The notes beneath the pieces are model-generated. The model had not been told where the DNA came from. It worked only from the letters and a program-made list of their open reading frames with translations, and ran no database searches. A stretch of 38,973 nt of DNA, taken from NCBI GenBank assembly GCA_013298955.1, contig JAAFJT010000040.1, positions 1 through 38,973 on the forward strand, written 5' to 3'. Made by a program: the position numbers and the translations under genes. Positions 17,086 to 25,561 of this stretch are shown here, piece by piece. The DNA comes from Chitinophagales bacterium. GTDB lineage: Bacteria; Bacteroidota; Bacteroidia; Chitinophagales; Saprospiraceae. How positions within the stretch are numbered: position 1 is the stretch's first letter; every line of letters begins with the position of its first letter.

Positions 17086-17850
17086 TCAATATTCAATTTC
17101 AGATGCTTTTTGCGCACTCCAAAAAGGTAGCATCCAAGCCAATTTCAACGCATAAAGCATATCTAAACGATTTTTATCATCGTGCAAGCCCGTATCAAAA
17201 TTAAATCCGCGTCGATTTTTAGTAAAACCTTCCGTCAATTCCAATCCAATATGAAAATTAATCCGCTTATTTCGACTCAGCACTTGCCAACCCACACATT
17301 GATTGAACGCTAATCCATTCGTCAAACGGTCGTAACCTGCCCGATACGCCCCTGATAATTGTGGAACACTCACATTTTGATTGTCTTGAATCCGAATCCA
17401 ATGTTGCAAAAAGCCCGCACCAAGCGTCACCCGAAAGCCGCCGATTTGATTGCCTTCTTCTTTCGTTTTAAAGAAATGTCCCATATATCCGCCTGCATAA
17501 TACCCGCGCTGTCGCAAATCCACAGATGCATAATTGCCAATATCGCCCAAAATCTCCCCTTCCGTTGTGCGTGCAAAGGCTAAAACATCTTCTTTAACGT
17601 TTTGTCCAAATAAATAAAAAGTTTCTGCTCCTATAATCCAATTTTTATTTGCCCAAAAATATTCTATGGCAGTTCCCGCGCTCATGCTCAAACCAAAACG
17701 ACTTGACAAATTGCCCGCAGGTAATTGCGCAGCATATGAAACATTCAATAATAACGTATTCGGAAAAGGCGTAATAGTAGGTGCGTTCATGGTTTGCCCC
17801 GATGCCAAAAAAGATTGTAATAGGAAAATAAAAAAATAGATTGGTTTCAT
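17086..17850 (-). CDS. Predicted outer-membrane beta-barrel protein
   Basis: A 254-residue exported protein of unknown function. MKPIYFFIFLLQSFLASGQ is a Sec signal with cleavage near ASGQ. The mature part alternates short amphipathic strands (LLNVSYAAQLPAGNLSSRFG, IIGAETFYLFGQN, GYYAGGYMGHFF, INFHIGLELTEGF) separated by polar turns. It ends with a hydrophobic strand ALKLAWMLPFW near the C-terminus, as barrels often do. The RRGFNFDTGLHDDKNR segment may be an extracellular loop. No enzyme motif. It is divergent from the UDP-xylose synthase gene and has no operon partner. Barrel fold is inference from pattern. Confidence 0.75.
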   Translation of the reverse strand: MKPIYFFIFLLQSFLASGQTMNAPTITPFPNTLLLNVSYAAQLPAGNLSSRFGLSMSAGTAIEYFWANKNWIIGAETFYLFGQNVKEDVLAFARTTEGEILGDIGNYASVDLRQRGYYAGGYMGHFFKTKEEGNQIGGFRVTLGAGFLQHWIRIQDNQNVSVPQLSGAYRAGYDRLTNGLAFNQCVGWQVLSRNKRINFHIGLELTEGFTKNRRGFNFDTGLHDDKNRLDMLYALKLAWMLPFWSAQKASEIEY

Positions 17851-17928
17851 ATTTGAATTGAATTGATATAATATTGAAAATAAGGTGGTATATTTTTAAA
17901 AGGTTGTCCTAAAAGCCTTTTGGCTACT

Positions 17929-17999
17929 AACTTAGGAATGGTATTTTTACGCCTAAAACCCGCAAAAAGCGGATTAAAACCGCAAAAAGAACCTAAGTT
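17929..17999. repeat. Inverted repeat with nested hairpin upstream of uxs
   Basis: AACTTAGG at 17929-17936 pairs with CCTAAGTT at 17992-17999. Between them CCGCAAAAAGCGG can form a small hairpin and CCGCAAAAAG is repeated directly. It lies in a gap between divergent genes, upstream of the apparent uxs promoter, so it is more likely a DNA site than an mRNA leader. Function unknown. Confidence 0.4.
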
Positions 18000-18056
18000 T
18001 GCGCAAAAATATGTAAACTTTGGCATAAAAAAATAGCTTTTTGCAAAAAGCTGTCG

Positions 18057-18064
18057 TATCTTTG
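18057..18064 (+). promoter_or_regulatory. Probable -7 box for uxs
   Basis: TATCTTTG matches TAnnTTTG, 67 bases before the ATG at 18132. No TTG at the ideal 19-base spacing. Confidence 0.45.
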
Positions 18065-18131
18065 CCCCGCATCAAAACCGTTTTCTAAATTGAAACATAC
18101 TTTGAGTATAACATTTAAAAAAATATAACAA

Positions 18132-19085
18132 ATGAAAAGGATTTTAATCACTGGCGCAGCTGGTTTTTTGGGTTCACACTTATGTGACCGTTTTTTGGCG
18201 GAAGGTTATCATGTTATCGGCATGGATAATTTAATAACAGGGGATTTGGCGAATATCGAACACCTTTTTCCCTTGAAACGATTTGAATTTCATCATCATG
18301 ATGTTTCCAAATTTGTCCATGTAGCGGGGCAATTGGATTATATTTTGCATTTTGCCTCTCCTGCAAGTCCGATTGATTACCTTCAAATGCCGATTCAGAC
18401 TTTGAAAGTCGGTTCTTTGGGTACACACAATTTGTTGGGTTTGGCGATGTCGAAAGGAGCGCGTTTTATGATTGCTTCAACTTCTGAAGTGTATGGAGAC
18501 CCTTTAGTGCATCCCCAAAAAGAAGAATATTGGGGTAATGTAAATCCTGTTGGTCCGAGAGGGGTGTATGATGAGGCAAAACGTTTCCAAGAAGCAATTA
18601 CGATGGCTTATCATACGTATCATGGTTTGGAAACACGGATTATTCGCATTTTTAATACCTATGGACCAAGAATGCGGGTGAATGATGGACGGGTTTTACC
18701 TGCTTTTTTCTCCCAAGCGATTCGCGGAGAAGGTTTGACGATATTTGGAGATGGTTCTCAAACGCGGTCATTCTGTTATGTAGATGATTTGGTAGAAGGC
18801 ATTTATCGACTGCTTTTGAGTGATTATCATTTACCTATGAATATTGGAAATCCTAATGAGATTACGGTGATGCAGTTTGCAAAGGAAATTTTGTCTTTGG
18901 TGAATAATCCAAAAGCGCATATTGATTATCGCCCTTTGCCAATTGATGACCCGAAACAACGTCAACCCGACATTACGAAAGCACGTACTATTTTAGGCTG
19001 GGAACCGAAGTATAACCGTGAACAAGGATTGGCATTGACTTATGAATATTTTAAAAAAGTAGTTAAACCAGCCGTATTAGTGTAG
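18132..19085 (+). CDS. uxs: UDP-glucuronate decarboxylase (UDP-xylose synthase)
   Basis: A short-chain dehydrogenase-type enzyme that converts UDP-glucuronate to UDP-xylose, using bound NAD. The nucleotide-binding GAAGFLGSH is at residues 8-16. [19 protein letters not shown] (74-92), [14 protein letters not shown] and [16 protein letters not shown] are the specific signature of the UXS branch, with catalytic Y146 and K150. At 317 residues it is the soluble form with no membrane anchor. It provides a sugar donor for a polysaccharide and is followed by dTDP-glucose 4,6-dehydratase and an export protein in the same direction, though 319 bases of repeat-rich DNA separate it from the next gene, so it may be its own transcript. 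Confidence 0.94.
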   Translation: MKRILITGAAGFLGSHLCDRFLAEGYHVIGMDNLITGDLANIEHLFPLKRFEFHHHDVSKFVHVAGQLDYILHFASPASPIDYLQMPIQTLKVGSLGTHNLLGLAMSKGARFMIASTSEVYGDPLVHPQKEEYWGNVNPVGPRGVYDEAKRFQEAITMAYHTYHGLETRIIRIFNTYGPRMRVNDGRVLPAFFSQAIRGEGLTIFGDGSQTRSFCYVDDLVEGIYRLLLSDYHLPMNIGNPNEITVMQFAKEILSLVNNPKAHIDYRPLPIDDPKQRQPDITKARTILGWEPKYNREQGLALTYEYFKKVVKPAVLV

Positions 19086-19123
19086 GTATCAAATCCTAAA
19101 TAAGTAGTTCAATAGCTATCCAA

Positions 19124-19155
19124 AAGGTCGGCGAGGTTGCAACCTCGCCGACCTT
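19124..19155. repeat. Perfect 32-base palindrome
   Basis: AAGGTCGGCGAGGTTG is followed directly by its reverse complement CAACCTCGCCGACCTT. There is no T-run on either side, so it is not a normal terminator. The apex GGTTGCAACC resembles those of other palindromes in the window. Confidence 0.8.
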
Positions 19156-19192
19156 GATTCGATATAAATCGCTTCATTTGATAGTTTATTTC

Positions 19193-19320
19193 GATTCAAC
19201 TACTTAATTGGGAAAAAGACCTTTCAGATGGCGCAAAAAATTTGAAAAAATGATTTTTTTTGCGCCATCTACCCCAATCTGGCTGCGTAATTTTTCCTTA
19301 ATCAGTTAGGGCTTGAAGCC
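19193..19320. repeat. Hairpin repeat, family B, copy 1
   Basis: GGAAAAAGACCTTT (19211-19224) precedes a 15-bp stem AGATGGCGCAAAAAA / TTTTTTGCGCCATCT (19226-19240 and 19256-19270) with loop TTTGAAAAAATGATT. The same layout, with compensated stem changes, recurs at 26044-26175. Outer limits are approximate. Confidence 0.75.
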
Positions 19321-19404
19321 TTAAATCATCAAGAGTTTTAAAAAAAACGTGTCACACTTTGCCAAAGGCGTTTTATAAAACGCGTTTTACAAAAAAAATC
19401 AACC

Positions 19405-20463
19405 ATGAGATACAAAAAAACCGTTTTAATTACAGGAGGCGCAGGTTTTATCGGCTCGCATGTAGTTCGTTTGTTTGTGCAAAAATATCCACAATATCGC
19501 ATCGTTAATTTAGACACTTTGACGTATGCAGGCAATTTAGAAAATTTGCGCGATATTGAAAAAGCTCCGAATTACACGTTTATCAAAGGCAATATTCGGG
19601 ATACTGCGTTTTTGAAAGACTTATTTGAATCCTATCGTTTTCAAGGGATTATACATTTAGCTGCCGAATCACATGTCGATAGGTCTATCGAAAATCCGAT
19701 GGAATTTATCGAAACCAATGTCATTGGAACGGTGAATCTACTCAATGCGGCACGATTGGCTTGGCGCGGACAGGAAGGTTGTCGTTTTTACCATGTTTCG
19801 ACCGATGAAGTCTATGGCAGTTTGGGCGATGAAGGGTTGTTTACCGAAACGACGGCTTATGACCCGCGTTCCCCGTATTCTGCGTCGAAAGCGGCAAGTG
19901 ATCATTTTGTTCGGGCGTATCATCACACCTATCATTTGCCAGTGGTTTTGTCCAATTGTTCCAATAATTATGGACCCAACCATTTTCCCGAAAAGCTGAT
20001 TCCATTGATTATCAATAATATATTGCATGGAAAACCATTGCCGATTTATGGAGATGGCAAATATGCCCGCGATTGGCTCTGGGTCAAAGACCATGCTTCC
20101 GCTATCGACGTGATTTTCCACAAGGGAAAAGAGGGCGAAACGTATAATATTGGTGGCAATAATGAGTGGAAAAACATTGATTTGGTCGAAAAATTGTGTG
20201 ACATCATGGATGAAAAAACGGGAAAACCACAAGGTTCATCTCAAAAATTAATCACTTTTGTCAAAGATAGACCAGGACATGACCGCCGATATGCCATTGA
20301 TGCCTCCAAATTGCGCGATGAATTGGGTTGGACACCCTCTATTACGTTTGAAGAAGGCTTTCGCATGACGATTGACTGGTATTTGACACATCCCGATTGG
20401 ATTAAAAATGTCACTTCGGGTGCGTATCAACAATATTATGAAAAGCAATATGATAATCGTTAA
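19405..20463 (+). CDS. rfbB: dTDP-glucose 4,6-dehydratase
   Basis: Converts dTDP-glucose to dTDP-4-keto-6-deoxyglucose, the entry step to dTDP-rhamnose and other deoxysugars of O-antigen or exopolysaccharide. The 352 residues are full length. NAD-binding GGAGFIGSH is at 11-19, AAESHVDRSI at 86-95, the catalytic TDE (133-135) follows VS, and the YxxxK pair is Y158/K162 in SPYSASK. SNNYGPNHFPEKLIPL is the family-specific substrate region. The companion rfbA, rfbC and rfbD genes are not in the window. A strong intrinsic terminator follows 40 bases after the stop, so it forms its own unit. Confidence 0.96.
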   Translation: MRYKKTVLITGGAGFIGSHVVRLFVQKYPQYRIVNLDTLTYAGNLENLRDIEKAPNYTFIKGNIRDTAFLKDLFESYRFQGIIHLAAESHVDRSIENPMEFIETNVIGTVNLLNAARLAWRGQEGCRFYHVSTDEVYGSLGDEGLFTETTAYDPRSPYSASKAASDHFVRAYHHTYHLPVVLSNCSNNYGPNHFPEKLIPLIINNILHGKPLPIYGDGKYARDWLWVKDHASAIDVIFHKGKEGETYNIGGNNEWKNIDLVEKLCDIMDEKTGKPQGSSQKLITFVKDRPGHDRRYAIDASKLRDELGWTPSITFEEGFRMTIDWYLTHPDWIKNVTSGAYQQYYEKQYDNR

Positions 20464-20503
20464 ACGGCGTTTTAAAAAAAACTTGAATCTGATACCTAAA
20501 ACA

Positions 20504-20549
20504 TACAAACAATTGACTCCTAATCGGTTAGTTGTTTGTATTTTTTTTT
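20504..20549 (+). terminator. Intrinsic terminator after rfbB
   Basis: TACAAACAA (20504-20512) pairs with TTGTTTGTA (20532-20540), with further pairing inside, followed by a nine-T run. Confidence 0.85.
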
Positions 20550-20658
20550 ATTTAAATTAGAACCCGATAACCTATAAAGAATTAACTTTGCACCCTTAAA
20601 TTTTAATTTTTAAATCAATCTCAAATAAATCCCCTTACAAGAATCATTTTTACAAAAT

Positions 20659-23460
20659 ATGATGAAGCAATTTTTATTCTATGTCTTTTTATTACTCAGC
20701 ACGACCCAAATCTATGGGCAAGCGAAGAAAGTAGATCCTTCGGTAATAAGAAATGAAATTACAAGACGCGGTTTCACCGAATCGGAAGTATCTGACAAAC
20801 TGAAAGAGAAAGGTATCTTTTTGAATATTGATAATGTGTCTGCGAATCAGTTGCAAGAAGTGCGCAAGCAGATCGAAGAGGCGATGCTTGAATTAGAAGG
20901 AGAAAAAAACTTGAAAAAACCGAAAAATGTGGACAATACGGAAACCGAAGCGGTTATAGATGACAAAGTGAAAACGGCTGTTGACAAAGTGAAAGCAACC
21001 GATGATAAAAAAGTAGTGCGCAAAGATGCCAAAGATGTGGCTACTGAAATCGTGAAAGACGTGAAAGCAGGTGCATCTTTGGAGGAAGCACTCGGTGATA
21101 AACTGGCGCAAGCGAATCGAGATTCAATACCTGTCACGGTTTGGGGGCAACATGCTTTTCGGCAAAAACAAATTCCTATTTATGTGGCTGAAAAGACTTA
21201 TCAAACGCCCGAATCGTATATTTTAGGCACAGATGACAAGATAACGATTAGCATTGCGTCTGCTCGGGTTTATTATAATCAAAGTTTTGTCGTTAACAAG
21301 CAGGGCAGTATCAATCCTGACAAAATGCCTCGGATTAACTTGAAAGGCGTTACGTATGCAAAAGCAAAACAAATTATTGCTTCTGCATACAGACCGTATT
21401 ACAATTTTTCACCAGAGCATTTGGAACTAATTGTGTCAGGTACGCGCACAACTTCGGTAAATGTAGTGGGTGAAGTCGTCAGTCCAGGTACTTTTACCAT
21501 TTCTGCTTTGAATACAGCGTTCAATGCCCTTGTTTTTGCACAAGGTCCGAGTAATATAGGTAGTTTGCGGAATATTGACCTCATTCGGTCGAATGGACAG
21601 CGCAAACGAGTAGATATTTACGAATATTTGACGAATCCTTCGATTGCAAATAAAGATTTCTTTTTGAATGATAATGATTATGTGAGTGTGCCAGTGGCTG
21701 AAAAGATTATTACCGTTAAGGGTGCTATTGTGCGCCCAATGAAATATGAATTATTGAAAGGAGAAAATTTGAATAAATTAGTCTTTTATGCGGGTGGTTT
21801 AGCCGAAAATGCTTACGTGACGACTTTACAAGTCAAGCGTTTTGTTAATGATAAGGAAAAAATTATTGACATTCCATACAATGATTTAAAAACATCGGGT
21901 CGCGATTTTGACTTACTGAATGGGGATGTGGTGAATATCAAGTCCATTCCTAAAAAGTTTGAAAATTTTGTAACGGTTACTGGTGCAGTGGATTTACAGG
22001 GAGATTATGAGATTTCGTCTGGGATGCGAATTAGTGAGTTATTGCGAAAATCCATTTTGAAAAGGGATGCGCGATTGGATGTTGCGTATTTGAAGCGTTT
22101 GAATAAAGACTTAACGGCTAAAACGGAGTTGATTCGGTTACAAGATATTTTAAATAAACCTTATGGAGAACAAGATATTGCGCTTCAAGATAATGACCAA
22201 TTGTATATTTTTTCATTAGACCGATATGCCCGTAAAGATAGTGTTAAAATCATAGGAGCTGTAAGAACACCGAATTTAAAATACCCATATGACCCCAGCA
22301 AGTCTTTGAAAATCAATGATTTAGTGCTATTAGCGGGCGGTTTGAAACCAGATGCAACCCCATTTGCATACATTGTTCGGACGGATACATCCAATAGTAA
22401 AGTAATACAATATATCCGAATCAATGATTTGAATATTGCTATTCAAAATCCCGCTGCTATTGAAAATTTGACGTTGATGCCGAATGATGAGTTGCGTATT
22501 TTTTCTAAACTGACTTATACAGATGCAGCAAATGTAAAAGTTTCTGGTGCGGTGCGGACTCCAGGAGAGTATCATTATGATGAGACATTGACCCTGAAGG
22601 ATGTGTTGATTATGTCGGGTGGTTTGCGCATGGAAGCCGATTTGGGCAAATTAGAAGTGTATCGAGTGGATTTGCAAAAAGATATCAAGACTACTGTGGC
22701 AGTGGTAACGATTGATAGGGATTTAAAAGTTAATGGAGATGCCAATTTTCAATTGCATCCTTATGACCAAATTGTAGTACGCACTGTTCCCAAATTTCAT
22801 TTACAACAATACGTAACGCTGAATGGCGAAGTGAAATACCCTGGCGAATATGCCTTAACGAAAGAGAATGAAACAGTGGGCGAATTATTGTTGCGGGCGG
22901 GCAATTACACACCTGAAGCCTTTCCAGAAGGCGCGACGCTTTTCAGAGCGAAGGATAGTATTGGATATATCATTCTAACGCCCAAACCTACTGCGAATGG
23001 AAAAGGTTCTACGTTTGATTTGCCAATTCGAGAAGGAGATGTCATTGAAATTCCTAAATCGAAAGATTTTGTGACGATTATCGGTGCGACGAAAGCGAGT
23101 GAGATGTATCAAGACAAAATCCTTACATCGGGCAAAATTAATGTGGCTTATGTTGGAGCTAAATCCGCTTATTACTATGTAGAAACGTATGCTGCTGGTG
23201 TTCACAAAGATGGGCGTGCGCGTTTGATTACGGTGCGGCATCCGAATGGTCGATTGCAGAAAACGAAAAATTATGGCTTCTTTAAGGTGTATCCAAACGT
23301 GCAAAGAGGAAGTATTATCAATGTTGGTTATAAGGAGGTAAAAGTTAAAGATGAGAAAAAAGGCGAAGCGGTCGATTGGAACAAAACATTTGCAGATATT
23401 TTATCCAAAACAACTGCAGTGTTATCTATGATATTACTTTTCAAAAGTATCAATAAGTAG
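20659..23460 (+). CDS. Wza-like polysaccharide export protein with multiple SLBB domains
   Basis: A 933-residue exported protein related to outer-membrane polysaccharide export channels. It opens with a signal peptide (FLFYVFLLLSTTQIYGQ). A region rich in Lys, Asp and Val follows at about 75-150 (DKVKTAVDKVKATDDKK), probably helical and unlike the rest. The polysaccharide export domain starts near YILGTDDKITISI (about 190-270). After it come several SLBB beta-grasp repeats, each recognisable by a GxVxxPGxY-type turn (VVGEVVSPGTFTIS, VTGAVDLQGDYEIS, VSGAVRTPGEYHYD, LNGEVKYPGEYALT). The C-terminus ends with a hydrophobic segment (TTAVLSMILLFKSINK) that could cross a membrane. It is much longer than E. 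coli Wza, as usual in Bacteroidota. With uxs and rfbB it points to a secreted polysaccharide; no chain-length regulator (Wzc) is visible here. Confidence 0.9.
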   Translation: MMKQFLFYVFLLLSTTQIYGQAKKVDPSVIRNEITRRGFTESEVSDKLKEKGIFLNIDNVSANQLQEVRKQIEEAMLELEGEKNLKKPKNVDNTETEAVIDDKVKTAVDKVKATDDKKVVRKDAKDVATEIVKDVKAGASLEEALGDKLAQANRDSIPVTVWGQHAFRQKQIPIYVAEKTYQTPESYILGTDDKITISIASARVYYNQSFVVNKQGSINPDKMPRINLKGVTYAKAKQIIASAYRPYYNFSPEHLELIVSGTRTTSVNVVGEVVSPGTFTISALNTAFNALVFAQGPSNIGSLRNIDLIRSNGQRKRVDIYEYLTNPSIANKDFFLNDNDYVSVPVAEKIITVKGAIVRPMKYELLKGENLNKLVFYAGGLAENAYVTTLQVKRFVNDKEKIIDIPYNDLKTSGRDFDLLNGDVVNIKSIPKKFENFVTVTGAVDLQGDYEISSGMRISELLRKSILKRDARLDVAYLKRLNKDLTAKTELIRLQDILNKPYGEQDIALQDNDQLYIFSLDRYARKDSVKIIGAVRTPNLKYPYDPSKSLKINDLVLLAGGLKPDATPFAYIVRTDTSNSKVIQYIRINDLNIAIQNPAAIENLTLMPNDELRIFSKLTYTDAANVKVSGAVRTPGEYHYDETLTLKDVLIMSGGLRMEADLGKLEVYRVDLQKDIKTTVAVVTIDRDLKVNGDANFQLHPYDQIVVRTVPKFHLQQYVTLNGEVKYPGEYALTKENETVGELLLRAGNYTPEAFPEGATLFRAKDSIGYIILTPKPTANGKGSTFDLPIREGDVIEIPKSKDFVTIIGATKASEMYQDKILTSGKINVAYVGAKSAYYYVETYAAGVHKDGRARLITVRHPNGRLQKTKNYGFFKVYPNVQRGSIINVGYKEVKVKDEKKGEAVDWNKTFADILSKTTAVLSMILLFKSINK

Positions 23461-23523
23461 TGCTTTAAATTTTAATTAACACAGAGTTAACACAGTTTAA
23501 CATATATTTTAAATTTAATTTTG

Positions 23524-23561
23524 AAAAAGTCAATACATTTACAATGTGTATTGACTTTTTT
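23524..23561 (+). terminator. Intrinsic terminator after the export gene
   Basis: AAAAAGTCAATACATT pairs with AATGTGTATTGACTTTTT (two-base bulge) and ends in a T-run, 64 bases after the stop codon. Confidence 0.8.
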
Positions 23562-23673
23562 ATTTGAAGGTAATTTCTTATTTAAAATACAAAATTTATT
23601 TTTGTTTTAATTATAAGAATTAAATTTATATTTTGATTTTTTTTAAAAATCAAAATATCTCAAAAAACACAAT

Positions 23674-23681
23674 TACTTTTG
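23674..23681 (+). promoter_or_regulatory. Possible -7 box upstream of the ribA leader
   Basis: TACTTTTG matches TAnnTTTG. It is about 140 bases before the first small reading frame and nearly 400 bases before ribA. No spaced TTG upstream. Confidence 0.4.
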
Positions 23682-23822
23682 CCCGCGAATTTTTTTTTAA
23701 AAAAAGTATCCTTTTTTTTAAAAATTGCGTCTAAAAGAGTATTAAAATGTTAAATAATTAAGAAAGACAAACTAATTTTTTTACAAACTAATTTTTTCAC
23801 AAGCACAAATTTTTGTAAAGCT

Positions 23823-23918
23823 ATGGTCATTTTGTTTACAGCAGCATTCGCATTCACCACAGGCGCGTTCATTATTAGTTCGATGGAGACCGCCGCAAAA
23901 AGCAGACGTTACTACTGA
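23823..23918 (+). CDS. Small hydrophobic peptide upstream of ribA (31 aa)
   Basis: A 31-codon frame: MVILFTAAFAFTTGAFIISS followed by METAAKSRRYY. The first 20 residues form a single membrane span and the tail is basic, which would place the C-terminus in the cytoplasm. The stop overlaps the ATG of the next frame as TGATG, a coupling arrangement. It is either a real small membrane protein or a leader peptide for the frame that runs into ribA. I do not recognise a family. It is downstream of a -7-like box and upstream of an intrinsic terminator. Confidence 0.5.
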   Translation: MVILFTAAFAFTTGAFIISSMETAAKSRRYY

Positions 23919-24067
23919 TGAACCGCTTTGAAAAGCGAAAAAACATTCAAAAAAACATCAAAGAAACCGTCGCCCCAAAGCCCGACCTTGCGTTTAAAGC
24001 GCAGCGTCGGGCGATTTTTTTTTTACCCTACAACATTTTTCGTTTTGACTTGTTACTACTACAAAAT
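23918..24067 (+). other. In-frame leader segment joined to ribA
   Basis: From the ATG at 23918 an open frame runs without a stop straight into ribA, adding 50 residues (MNRFEKRKNIQKNIK, then PKPDLAFKAQRRAIFF). The segment is very basic and is not part of the GTP cyclohydrolase II fold. An intrinsic terminator lies inside it (23980-24024). A ribosome moving through would melt that hairpin, so translation of this frame could control read-through into ribA. Alternatively it is an N-terminally extended RibA, or a short gene whose stop has been lost. Confidence 0.4.
23980..24024 (+). terminator. Intrinsic terminator or attenuator in front of ribA
   Basis: GCCCGAC (23980-23986) pairs with GTCGGGC (24006-24012). 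A second short stem TGCG/CGCA lies inside, and a ten-T run follows at 24015-24024. This is the strongest GC-rich terminator in the window and it sits 44 bases before the ribA ATG. Confidence 0.75.
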
Positions 24068-24664
24068 ATGAAAAATATGATGAAAAAACAAGCGGAAGCA
24101 GTGATTCCTACACCTTTTGGTAGCTTCAAATTAATTGCTTTTTCGCATCGGGCAGGTGAAAAAATGCCTCATTTGGCATGGGTTGCCCAGAATGGAACAG
24201 CAGATGGTGCGAAAACCCCGTTAGTGCGCGTTCATTCGGAGTGTTTGACGGGTGATATTTTTGGTTCAAAACGGTGCGATTGCGGCGAACAGTTGGATGC
24301 TGCTTTGCGGATGATTGGGGAAGAAGGCGGTGTTTTATTGTATTTGCGACAGGAAGGGCGCGGTATTGGCTTGATTAATAAGTTAAAAGCGTATCGATTG
24401 CAAGATACAGGCGTAGATACGGCGGCGGCGAATGTGCAATTAGGTTTCCCCGAAGATGGGCGCAATTATGAGGTGGCACGAGAGATGTTGCAACAACTCA
24501 ATATTCCTAAAATTCGTTTATTGACTAATAATCCATTGAAAGTCAGTGCGTTAGAAAAAATGGGCATTGAGATTGAAGCGCGTATTCCCATTGTCATACC
24601 GCCGCAAGTAGAAAACGAATTTTACCTCCAAACCAAGAAAATGCGGATGGGACACTTAATATAA
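24068..24664 (+). CDS. ribA: GTP cyclohydrolase II
   Basis: Opens GTP to form the first riboflavin precursor. The 198 residues from the ATG at 24068 match the stand-alone enzyme. The zinc cysteines are C59, C70 and C72 (SECLTGDIFGSKRCDCG), with the same 11- and 2-residue spacing as in E. coli RibA. YLRQEGRGIGLINKLKAY and LLTNNPLKVSALEKMGI are the other family blocks. An open frame continues upstream to 23918, but that adds a basic 50-residue stretch containing a terminator, so I chose the later start; ATGs at 24077 and 24080 are alternatives. No RibB domain is fused. No FMN riboswitch was recognised in the leader. Followed by a hairpin terminator at 24712-24744. Confidence 0.93.
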   Translation: MKNMMKKQAEAVIPTPFGSFKLIAFSHRAGEKMPHLAWVAQNGTADGAKTPLVRVHSECLTGDIFGSKRCDCGEQLDAALRMIGEEGGVLLYLRQEGRGIGLINKLKAYRLQDTGVDTAAANVQLGFPEDGRNYEVAREMLQQLNIPKIRLLTNNPLKVSALEKMGIEIEARIPIVIPPQVENEFYLQTKKMRMGHLI

Positions 24665-24711
24665 ACTCCAAAAGAGTTCCATTTTAAAAAATAATACAAT
24701 TTTTTCGAGAC

Positions 24712-24744
24712 AAATTGCGTCAATTGTGAAAATTGACGCAATTT
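24712..24744 (+). terminator. Hairpin terminator after ribA
   Basis: AAATTGCGTCAATT and AATTGACGCAATTT form a 14-bp perfect stem with a five-base loop, 47 bases after the ribA stop. The T-run after it is short. Confidence 0.7.
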
Positions 24745-24784
24745 TGCGTTTTCATCTTTTTTCTTAAAAAATAGTGCATTTCAA

Positions 24785-25027
24785 ATGAAGAAACAAGCAT
24801 TCTTGAAAACCATTTTCGCCTTGATACTGCCTCTTGGCATCATCGCTTTTGCAGCTTCTTGTACTACGGGACAAAAAATTGGGACTTGTCAGGAAACCAA
24901 ACGGTCTAAATCTTGCCCGCAAGAAACTAAACCCGTTTGTGGTTGCAATAACAAGACGTATAATAATGCCTGTGAAGCGGAGGCTTACGGCATTAAAAAA
25001 TACACGGGCGGCGCGTGTAAAAATTAA
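24785..25027 (+). CDS. Kazal-type domain lipoprotein
   Basis: An 80-residue lipoprotein. The signal ends at the lipobox FAASC (cysteine at about residue 26). The mature part carries a Kazal-like pattern: CPQETKPVCGCNNKTYNNAC, then EAEAYG and a final GGAC. Kazal domains are serine protease inhibitors in eukaryotes, and small bacterial Kazal lipoproteins are common in Bacteroidota but poorly studied. The P1 region around SKSCPQETK is basic, which would suit a trypsin-like target if it inhibits at all; that is inference. It is flanked by a terminator on each side, so it is a single-gene unit. Confidence 0.85.
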   Translation: MKKQAFLKTIFALILPLGIIAFAASCTTGQKIGTCQETKRSKSCPQETKPVCGCNNKTYNNACEAEAYGIKKYTGGACKN

Positions 25028-25028
25028 T

Positions 25029-25082
25029 TATAGCCAACTGAGTAGTCGGGAAATTTATTTCCCGACTACTCAGTTGGCTATA
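25029..25082. terminator. Perfect 26-bp stem between convergent genes
   Basis: TATAGCCAACTGAGTAGTCG continues as GGAAAT and is mirrored exactly by ATTTCCCGACTACTCAGTTG and GCTATA, with a two-base loop. It lies between the Kazal gene and gldC, which converge. The stem is longer than a terminator needs. Confidence 0.75.
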
Positions 25083-25099
25083 CATTCCTCATTCCAATA

Positions 25100-25453
25100 T
25101 CACATTCGAGGAATAATCTCGGTTTGTTCTCCGAAGTAACCTGCAAATTGCTGCATCACACTTGCCAATTCCTTGTTTTGGGTGGCGCGATAGTACGTGT
25201 CAGCCAATCCTTTCAGCGTTTGGAAGAAAAACCGATCCATTTCGCTGACCTGCATATCTTTGGTCCAAAGGTCAATTTTGAGCGTATCTTTGCTGTCCTT
25301 GTCGAAAAGGGCGAGTAACATCGCTTTGCACTCTTGTGGGTGTGCGCCTTGTGCGTTGTCTGACGAACTCCAAGTCATTTGCACAGGCATTTTTTCCTCA
25401 TTCAGTCCTACTTTAATGTTGATTTCGGACGTTTTTTTAATTTTTTTATCCAT
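25100..25453 (-). CDS. gldC: Gliding-motility associated protein GldC
   Basis: A 117-residue soluble protein from the ATG at 25453 (MDKKIKKTSEINIKVGLNEE). The blocks VQMTWSSSDNA, ECKAMLLALFDKDSKDTLKI, DLWTKDMQVSEMDRFFFQTL and ADTYYRATQNKELASVMQQF are characteristic of GldC, a Bacteroidota-specific family found with the GldB/GldC locus in Flavobacterium. No signal peptide. gldB is not adjacent here. GldC is widespread even in non-gliding species, so it does not prove motility. A longer frame to 25498 adds hydrophobic residues not seen in the family. Confidence 0.85.
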   Translation of the reverse strand: MDKKIKKTSEINIKVGLNEEKMPVQMTWSSSDNAQGAHPQECKAMLLALFDKDSKDTLKIDLWTKDMQVSEMDRFFFQTLKGLADTYYRATQNKELASVMQQFAGYFGEQTEIIPRM

Positions 25454-25561
25454 TTTTAATGCGTATGTAAAAAAAATATACGATATTTTTAGCGTCAATT
25501 CAAATCATTTGCGTAATTTACACCCGATTATTACCTTTTTTTCAAAATAAAATGTTAGCAA

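Larger units (their letters stand above)
19086..19404. other. Intergenic region with two palindromic elements
   Basis: The 319 bases between uxs and rfbB contain a perfect 32-base palindrome (19124-19155) framed by a weaker outer inverted repeat (TAAGTAGTT at 19101-19109 and AACTACTTA near 19198-19206), then a copy of repeat family B (19193-19320). I see no gene. Confidence 0.6.

Noticed and set aside
23690-24067. FMN riboswitch in front of ribA
   Set aside because: I looked for the conserved RFN pieces (AGGGTGAAATTCCC- and CCGAC-type blocks in order) and did not find them.
23918-24664. A 248-residue extended RibA from the first ATG
   Set aside because: The added 50 residues are basic, unlike the family, and contain an intrinsic terminator with a T-run; the ATG at 24068 gives the normal RibA length and zinc-cysteine spacing.
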